A stretch of DNA of 12,223 nt. Origin: Cyclostephanos tholiformis (lineage: Eukaryota; Bacillariophyta; Thalassiosirophyceae; Thalassiosirales; Thalassiosiraceae). Numbering within the stretch: position 1 is the stretch's first letter; every line of letters starts with the position of its first letter. The DNA lies in NCBI GenBank assembly GCA_036939975.1, contig JALLPB010002362.1, positions 1 to 12,223 of the forward strand, written 5' to 3'. Shown piece after piece: positions 8,051-12,223 of the stretch. The position numbers were made by a program, and so were the translations under genes. Below the pieces are notes generated by a model, which was not told the origin of the DNA, did no database searches, and saw only the letters and a list, made by a program, of their open reading frames with translations.

Positions 8051-8351
8051 AGGAAGTACACCTAACTATGCCCAGATACATTGACAAAGTGCTCACCAGA
8101 TTCAACCACCTATCACCCAAGAAACCACAACATCAACCACATGAACACACAGCACCCACATAAGGTGCAACCATTCAATATGCAAAAGAGGTTGACAACA
8201 GCAAACAACTTTCCAAAGACAACAAAAAACTCATACAACAAGTCATTGGAATACTACTGTACTATGGACAGGCGGTAGACTCTACCATCCTCACAGCACT
8301 CAGCACCATCACATCAGCGCAAGCAGCACCAACACATGACACTAAGTACGA
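8050..8351 (+). pseudogene. Element 2: reverse transcriptase to RNase H connection
   Basis: This frame reads KEVHLTMPRYIDKVLTRF and later KKLIQQVIGILLYYGQAVDSTILTAL, matching VQQIVGSFLYYARAIDPTILMAP of element 1. A TAA interrupts it at 8161-8163. It is left by a frameshift at about 8346-8352, after which WLLDYVATHP is read in another frame. Confidence 0.75.
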
Positions 8352-9004
8352 TGGCTACTTGACTATGTAGCCACACACCCAAACACGATCCTCACTTTCA
8401 AATCAAGTGACATGATCCTAGCAGTGCACTCAGATGCATCCTATCTCAGCAAACAAAAAGCAAGAAGCAGAGCAGGGTGACATTTCTTCTCCTCTAACAA
8501 CAACAAAGACCCTCCAAAGAATGGGCCATATTCAATATATCACAAATCATCAAAGCCATGATGTTATCCACAGCAGAAGCAGAATTAGGTGCACTCTACA
8601 TCAATGCTCAAGAAGCTGTCCCATTATGACACCTACTTGAAGCCATGGGCCACAAACAACCACCTACACCCATCCAAATTGACAACATCACAGCAGTCGG
8701 AGTAGTCACCAACAACATAAAACCCAGATGCACAATAGGAATGGACATGCACTACCAGTGGTTATGATGCCAAGAAACACAAGACCAATTCCATTACTAT
8801 TGGAGACCCTGCCCCACCAATCGAGCTGATTACTGGACCAAACATCACTGTGCAGCACACCACTTCAAAAAAGGTCCAGAAAATTTAACACCATCATTCA
8901 TCCTAGAGGTGCTACAAGCATCAACAAAACGTGCACCTGCAACCTCAGGAAAGGGCTTACTCATCACTACACCACCAAGGACACACACTGCACAGGCAGC
9001 GTGA
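8352..9004 (+). pseudogene. Element 2: RNase H and C-terminal tail
   Basis: RNase H removes the RNA strand of RNA:DNA hybrids. Its acidic residues are all still readable: AVHSDASYL, STAEAELGAL, IQIDNIT and NRADYWTKHH. The reading is broken by TGA at 8478, a one-base deletion in a G run at about 8523-8525, and TGA at 8627 and 8765; the last two fit CGA to TGA. The tail reads on to TGA 9002-9004 and, past that stop, to LKGCARY at the presumed LTR start, mirroring the RRGCAET tail of element 1. Confidence 0.8.
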
Positions 9005-9036
9005 ACACATTCACTCAATACAAAAATACAAGTACT

Positions 9037-9250
9037 GAAAGGGTGTGCTAGATATATTATATCTACCTTCGTAAGAGCTTACATTCCTACCTAAAGAACA
9101 TTCCTTCTATTATAGTATTGTGAGACACAAAAAAGAGATACTTCACACAAATGAGTTTTTTGCCAAGTAATTAACACACTTGACAAAAGCAAACCCAGTG
9201 AGAGCAACACTCTCTCATTATGTTGTTTATGACCTCAACAGTAGGATTAC
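9037..9250 (+). mobile_element. Element 2: probable polypurine tract and 3' LTR
   Basis: GAAAGGG at 9037-9043 is a good polypurine tract, immediately followed by TGTGCTAG at 9044, a plausible LTR start. The LTR opens with a near-perfect palindrome (9049-9065). No 5' LTR is present in the window, so neither the end nor a target-site duplication can be fixed. The right boundary given is a guess, placed before the next coding-like region. Confidence 0.4.
9049..9065. repeat. Palindrome at presumed LTR start
   Basis: TAGATATA and TATATCTA are exact inverse complements around a single central T. It lies five bases inside the presumed LTR start, where integrase-recognised ends often carry symmetric sequence. 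A palindromic AT-rich stretch can also arise by chance. Confidence 0.6.
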
Positions 9251-9253
9251 TAA

Positions 9254-9622
9254 CAGCTAGAAAAGTCAATTAACCCAACCACTTATCAATGTCTAGCAGC
9301 CAAATACAGTGATGAATATCTAATTTTTGAAGGGGATAGCAACCTATACACTATACGGTGTAGACATTGTAACATGCTTGTGACTAAGCCAGATGCTATT
9401 GATAAGACACTCACATATGGGTCATATGCAATGTTGCACCATTGGGGTCTGGTTGATGATAGATATTTTCTTGAAGTGTACATTAATAGAAGTAGGGTTA
9501 AATTCCCGGGCCTGTTGAGTTATGGTTGTTTGTCGGGCATTTGCAGTCATTGCATCGTGAGAGCATTTTGTTGTAGTTGTTGTTCGGGATGGTCCATGAA
9601 CCGATACCACATCGAGAACAAG
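9254..9622 (+). pseudogene. Decayed unknown gene, part 1, with a CxxC motif
   Basis: One frame is open from 9254 to a stop at 9635. It reads YSDEYLIFEGDSNLYTIRCRHCNMLV, then GSYAMLHHWGLVDDRYFLEVY. The C-x2-C followed downstream by paired His resembles a small zinc-binding fold such as the BED fingers of some transposases, but I do not recognise the family. The second half is Cys-rich (CSHCIVRAFCCSCC) and may be out of frame. A GT at 9623 and an AG at 9814-9815 would join this frame to part 2 in phase; the nearer AG at 9812-9813 would not. There are no typical copia motifs. Confidence 0.4.
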
Positions 9623-9815
9623 GTATGGCCATCATGATGCTGTGTGATTGGTAGCAGATTTATGTTTATGCCCAATGGGTTGAATGGGGGAGTGAAGACA
9701 GATGATCAAATTCAAATCAAGAAGAAATCGTGGTCCACAAGAAAGTTGATATACTTTTGTTATGTTGGAATTACTTAGAATAATAAAAGACTGAATTATT
9801 TATTTTGTTACAGAG

Positions 9816-10225
9816 GATGTTGTGAGAGATTTTGGCAGGGAAAATGGCATGTGAATGAATTTGAAATTTAACTATGAAAAGTGTGAACATAATGTACCTA
9901 AGGCTAATATAGATGACAAAACAATGATCATCAGTGTTGGTTGGTCAGTCATTCACTAGATGGGCTAAGAGGTTGGTGATGTAATAAATCAAACATTTAT
10001 TAATTCGTTTTCATTATCATCAGTGACTGACAAAATGGCTACCAGAAGCAGGTCAATTTCATCACTATGGGCAAGCACATCAATGACAACAACTGGATCA
10101 AGTGATAGTTCAAAGGATGATTTGTCAACAATGCCACCCTTGCCACATCTGAATGTCAGAACATACAATATGGTGTATGAAGAACAACAACAAAAAATAA
10201 GGGACCTTGCTGGACAATTGGCCGA
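9816..10225 (+). pseudogene. Decayed unknown gene, part 2
   Basis: This frame reads DVVRDFGRENGM, stop at 9852, then KFNYEKCEHNVPKANIDDKTMIISVGWSVIH, stops at 9957 and 9966. It then becomes a Ser/Thr-rich stretch (MATRSRSISSLWASTSM) and a polar, possibly helical stretch (YEEQQQKIRDLAGQLAE). The amino-acid usage looks coding, but the three stops argue against a living gene. Translation could restart at the ATG at 10035, giving a Ser-rich N-terminus. Function unknown. Confidence 0.4.
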
Positions 10226-10468
10226 AGTGAATTGCAAATGGTACAGAGTAATAATATCTGTGGGACGAGGGACAAACACAGTACAAACTTCAAAGAAACT
10301 GACAATGAGTACACAAGATCAGGTAAATCAACAGGCGGTGAGTGCTTATCTAAAAGAAACAGTGTGGTCATTGCAATAGATGCTTCCAAAGAATTGGACA
10401 AAACATAGAGAACAACCAGGGAGTTTGTGTCAAATGATTATATGAAAGATTATGGTTCCAAAGGGAGT

Positions 10469-10471
<3 letters not shown>
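10226..10471 (+). pseudogene. Decayed unknown gene, part 3
   Basis: The likely frame shifts here and reads LQMVQSNNICGTRDKHSTNF, TRSGKSTGGECLSKRN, VVIAIDASKELDKT, a TAG at 10406, then TTREFVSNDYMKDYGSKGS and TGA at 10469. The alternative frame, open to 10379, has a less protein-like composition. GKSTGG resembles a phosphate-binding loop only superficially. The reading stops at the AT microsatellite. Confidence 0.35.

Positions 10472-10526
<55 letters not shown>
10471..10526. repeat. (AT)28 dinucleotide microsatellite
   Basis: A perfect run of 28 AT units. It sits between coding-like parts of the decayed unknown gene, so it expanded after the gene stopped being constrained, or it lies in a former intron. 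Confidence 0.95.
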
Positions 10527-10529
<3 letters not shown>

Positions 10530-11146
10530 CAAATGGCATGCTTTGTTTGATGAGGTCAAACTTCAAACAAGACCTGTTTGAATAGTTCAAATGTAAGGTT
10601 AATTATCACTTAGTTTGTTCTTCTGCCAGTTTTCCTCACATGTTGCAATACCTTTGTGATTTAAAAAATATAGAGGACAGACAAATTGGTTGGTGTCCCC
10701 CAAGTGACCGCAGTGGAAGGATCTTTATAAAGACATGATCCTGGGCAAGTGACGATCAAGAAGTTTGTCCATCATATGATGAAAGTGAACATTTTCTTTG
10801 GTTCATTGACAAATATGCAAGTCAAGCAATCGGGAATCACATTTTGACACAATGGAGCTGGGCAAATAAATTCAAGACCCTGCTTGATAAAGCTACTGCC
10901 TCAGTTGCAGATCAAAGCTTATTTGACCTCAGAAGAGGAAATGTGGACTACACCGTGCCTATGTAAACCAAGGGTAGAGAAAAGTTATTGAAATGATATG
11001 GTGATGGATGGATAGATAATGAACAAGCCAATTACAAGGAATTACTTCAGCAGTTCAAATGCTTGAAATCGCAATTGTATGGAAGGTCCTTCAAGAATTT
11101 TGGACGACCTATCAATACAAGCATTATGGAAAGAAAAGACTCATAG
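10527..11146 (+). pseudogene. Decayed unknown gene, part 4
   Basis: After the microsatellite one frame reads HKWHALFDEVKLQTRPV with a stop at 10579. From 10630 another frame reads HMLQYLCDLKNIEDRQIGW, YDESEHFLWFIDKYASQAIG, QWSWANKFKTLLDKATA and YKELLQQFKCLKSQLYGRS, with stops at 10736, 10964, 10994 and 11144. Rich in Trp, Phe, Lys and acidic residues, this is convincing protein-like sequence over about 500 bases. I do not recognise the family. Removing 10593-10629 (GTAAGG to CTGCCAG) would join the two frames exactly. The stops show decay. Confidence 0.45.
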
Positions 11147-11298
11147 AAGATTCAGAAGGCATCATTGTGGACAATGCTGTTGAGGAAAGTGATGAGGAGG
11201 ACTGGAGAATCAAGCTTGAAGATGATGACAAACAAAGCATTCAAGATGAAGAGTTGAATACCGATGACAATGACAATGACTGTCCAACAAGGACATGA
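11143..11298 (+). pseudogene. Decayed unknown gene, acidic C-terminal tail
   Basis: In a third frame, immediately following the end of part 4, an acidic stretch reads IEDSEGIIVDNAVEESDEED, LEDDDKQSIQDEELNTDDND and ends at TGA 11296-11298. A strongly acidic end is common in nuclear or chromatin-associated proteins and in some transposases. The switch of frame at about 11143 is a probable indel, or the tail belongs to the longer frame starting at 11059. Confidence 0.4.
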
Positions 11299-11950
11299 CC
11301 AAGGACCACGGGGGTATAAGAATGAGAACAAATGAAAGGCAATTACATGGGATTTATGTAATAAACAACAATGATTAAAACTGCAGTCTAACATCCTATC
11401 AAGTGGATATGAATGATTTCTAGCAAGATGAAAATAATGATATCTTTAAATTATGAAATGTGAAATATGAACAGAAAATAGTCAATGGTGTTGGTTACTA
11501 AAAGTTGATATGTTAAATGCTACAATATGACAATAATAGACATTTTGATTATATATATGGGACATTCTAATTTATCAAGTGTACTATGTATAATTTGAAC
11601 AAATTGCATCAGCAAGACGATAGTTGTTGTTCACCAAAAAATGATAATGTGTATGGCAGAAGACAATAATAACGTTTTTAGAAAGTTGAAAATGTCATGA
11701 ATCACAAGAGGAAAAATGGTCTTCCACAAGACAAAAATAGATCTAACTACGGGGCATAGGATGACATTGTTGTATGTCCCATATTTAATGTCTTGGGGAG
11801 CACATCTGATAAGCGGCACAAAATGGAACGTATAAACATCTGGAGATCCTAGAATAGGTGTATAAAACATTGGATAAAATAGAAAGTTAGACAAAACTTA
11901 CGCTTGTTATAAAATAATTATCCTCCAATTGACACACCAAACTCATGGAG
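11299..11950. other. AT-rich stretch, no gene seen
   Basis: Composition is strongly A/T-rich with frequent stops in all frames. A + strand stretch around 11671-11830 has brief protein-like runs in two frames (KMVFHKTKIDLTTGH and DDIVVCPIFNVLGST), too short and broken to annotate. The 87-codon open frame on the - strand (11631-11894) is hydrophobic, without motifs, and probably a product of AT-richness. I see no RNA gene here. Confidence 0.5.
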
Positions 11951-12028
11951 AATTCATGTCTGTTAGCTTCATTCGTGGGGGCGAATGTCATAGGCTTAGT
12001 TGGGAATGTCGGATGTCAGTGTCGGCAA

Positions 12029-12037
12029 TTTTGGCGC
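12029..12037 (+). promoter_or_regulatory. E2F-like site
   Basis: TTTTGGCGC contains TTTGGCGC, which fits the E2F/DP consensus TTTSSCGC used in S-phase gene promoters of many eukaryotes. It lies inside the TGTCGG cluster. A match of eight bases is weak evidence alone. Confidence 0.3.
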
Positions 12038-12045
12038 AACAATGT

Positions 12046-12061
12046 CATGTCAGCTGACATG
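12046..12061. repeat. 16-bp perfect palindrome within the TGTCGG cluster
   Basis: CATGTCAGCTGACATG is fully self-complementary and places two TGTC motifs head to head. Such symmetry fits binding by a dimeric DNA-binding protein, or a cruciform. Confidence 0.75.
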
Positions 12062-12201
12062 TCGGCAACATGTCGCCCATTTTAGGCCCCAACAATGTCG
12101 TGTCGTTTTTGTCGGCTCCCGACATGCCGGCTTCATGTACATAGGAACTAGTACTAAAAGCTCTATATTACGTAAGAATTTTTTCCACCTACTCACTTCC
12201 C

Positions 12202-12212
12202 TTGGCGCCAAA
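12202..12212 (-). promoter_or_regulatory. E2F-like palindromic site
   Basis: TTGGCGCCAA (12202-12211) is a perfect palindrome, and the - strand of 12205-12212 reads TTTGGCGC, again the E2F consensus. It is the second such match within about 180 bases, close to the right edge of the window. No gene is visible to test the link. Confidence 0.3.
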
Positions 12213-12223
12213 TCGTTGTGAGT

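Larger units (their letters stand above)
6676..9250 (+). mobile_element. Ty1/copia retrotransposon, element 2, 5'-truncated and heavily decayed
   Basis: This is a second copia element in the same orientation as element 1 but of a different lineage: its reverse transcriptase reads GGNLINYLGDCGTPTTNILTVK and FMTIDLKDFYL. Gag, protease and the integrase core are absent. What remains is the integrase C-terminus, linker, reverse transcriptase, RNase H and a probable 3' LTR. I count about twelve in-frame stops and at least five frameshifts (about 6876-6882, 7524-7527, 8045-8051, 8346-8352 and 8523-8525). The + strand is A/C-rich and very poor in CpG compared with element 1, consistent with long decay. 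The right boundary is approximate. Confidence 0.85.
12001..12136 (+). repeat. Cluster of TGTCGG-type motifs in diverged tandem units of about 50 bp
   Basis: TGTC occurs ten times on the + strand between 12007 and 12113, seven of them as TGTCG and three as TGTCGGC (12020, 12060, 12110), plus inverted CCGACA at 12119. The stretch breaks into three related units starting near 12001, 12037 and 12090. The second and third share 15 bases with one mismatch at 53-bp spacing (12037-12051 and 12090-12104). It is much richer in GC and CpG than the AT-rich flank. It may be a protein-binding array upstream of a gene beyond the window, or the edge of another repeat element. Confidence 0.7.

Noticed and set aside
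8081..8640. Open frames at 8081-8278 and 8434-8640
   Set aside because: Both are in the wrong frame over element 2; the homologous RT/RNase H reading lies in other frames of the same bases.
10226..10395. GKSTGG as a nucleotide-binding P-loop
   Set aside because: The Walker A pattern GxxxxGK[ST] is not met and the surrounding residues do not fit an ATPase.
11631..11894. 87-codon hydrophobic open frame on the - strand
   Set aside because: AT-rich DNA often gives Phe/Ile/Leu-rich chance frames; it has no motif or neighbour supporting it.
1..12223. tRNA, rRNA or CRISPR array
   Set aside because: No TpsiC-type box with a matching cloverleaf, no rRNA-like conserved blocks and no regular repeat-spacer pattern were seen on either strand.

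Overview
The window looks like transposon-dominated intergenic DNA from a eukaryotic alga. The retroelement proteins resemble the Ty1/copia lineages I associate with diatoms and related stramenopiles. That assignment rests on recalled family resemblance, not a search. I see no intact host gene, rRNA, tRNA or CRISPR array.

Layout, all recognisable coding on the + strand. (1) 1-4711 holds most of a GC-richer Ty1/copia retrotransposon, element 1. It carries a gag tail, aspartic protease, integrase, a Pro/Thr-rich linker, reverse transcriptase and RNase H, plus a short C-terminal tail. From about position 119 to 4711 everything sits in one frame with no frameshift, interrupted by in-frame stops at 905, 2681, 2849 and 4511. 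The catalytic Glu of integrase and the motif A Asp of reverse transcriptase have both become Gly, so this copy should be unable to move by itself. (2) 4712-5449 is AT-richer and apparently non-coding, with a diverged direct repeat whose two copies each keep a hairpin. (3) 5450-6310 is strongly pyrimidine-rich on the + strand and built from diverged repeats punctuated by a GTTGATTGTT-like motif. (4) 6311-6675 shows little beyond an inverted repeat at its end. (5) 6676 to about 9250 is element 2, a second, older copia element of a different lineage in the same orientation. Only the integrase C-terminus, linker, reverse transcriptase and RNase H remain, with about twelve stops, at least five frameshifts and a short internal deletion. 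A likely 3' LTR starts at 9044. (6) 9254-11298 looks like a decayed gene of unknown family, with a CxxC motif near its N-terminus and an acidic C-terminus, interrupted by an (AT)28 microsatellite. (7) 11299-11950 is AT-rich with nothing I can name. (8) 11951-12223 holds a dense cluster of TGTCGG-type motifs in diverged tandem units, a 16-bp palindrome and two E2F-like sites.

In an intact copia element the parts work together as follows: protease cuts the Gag-Pol polyprotein, reverse transcriptase and RNase H copy the RNA into DNA, and integrase inserts it. Neither copy here can do this. The best leads are the unknown decayed gene, the repeated hairpin with paired changes, and the TGTCGG array at the right edge. 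I found no convincing new biological system.
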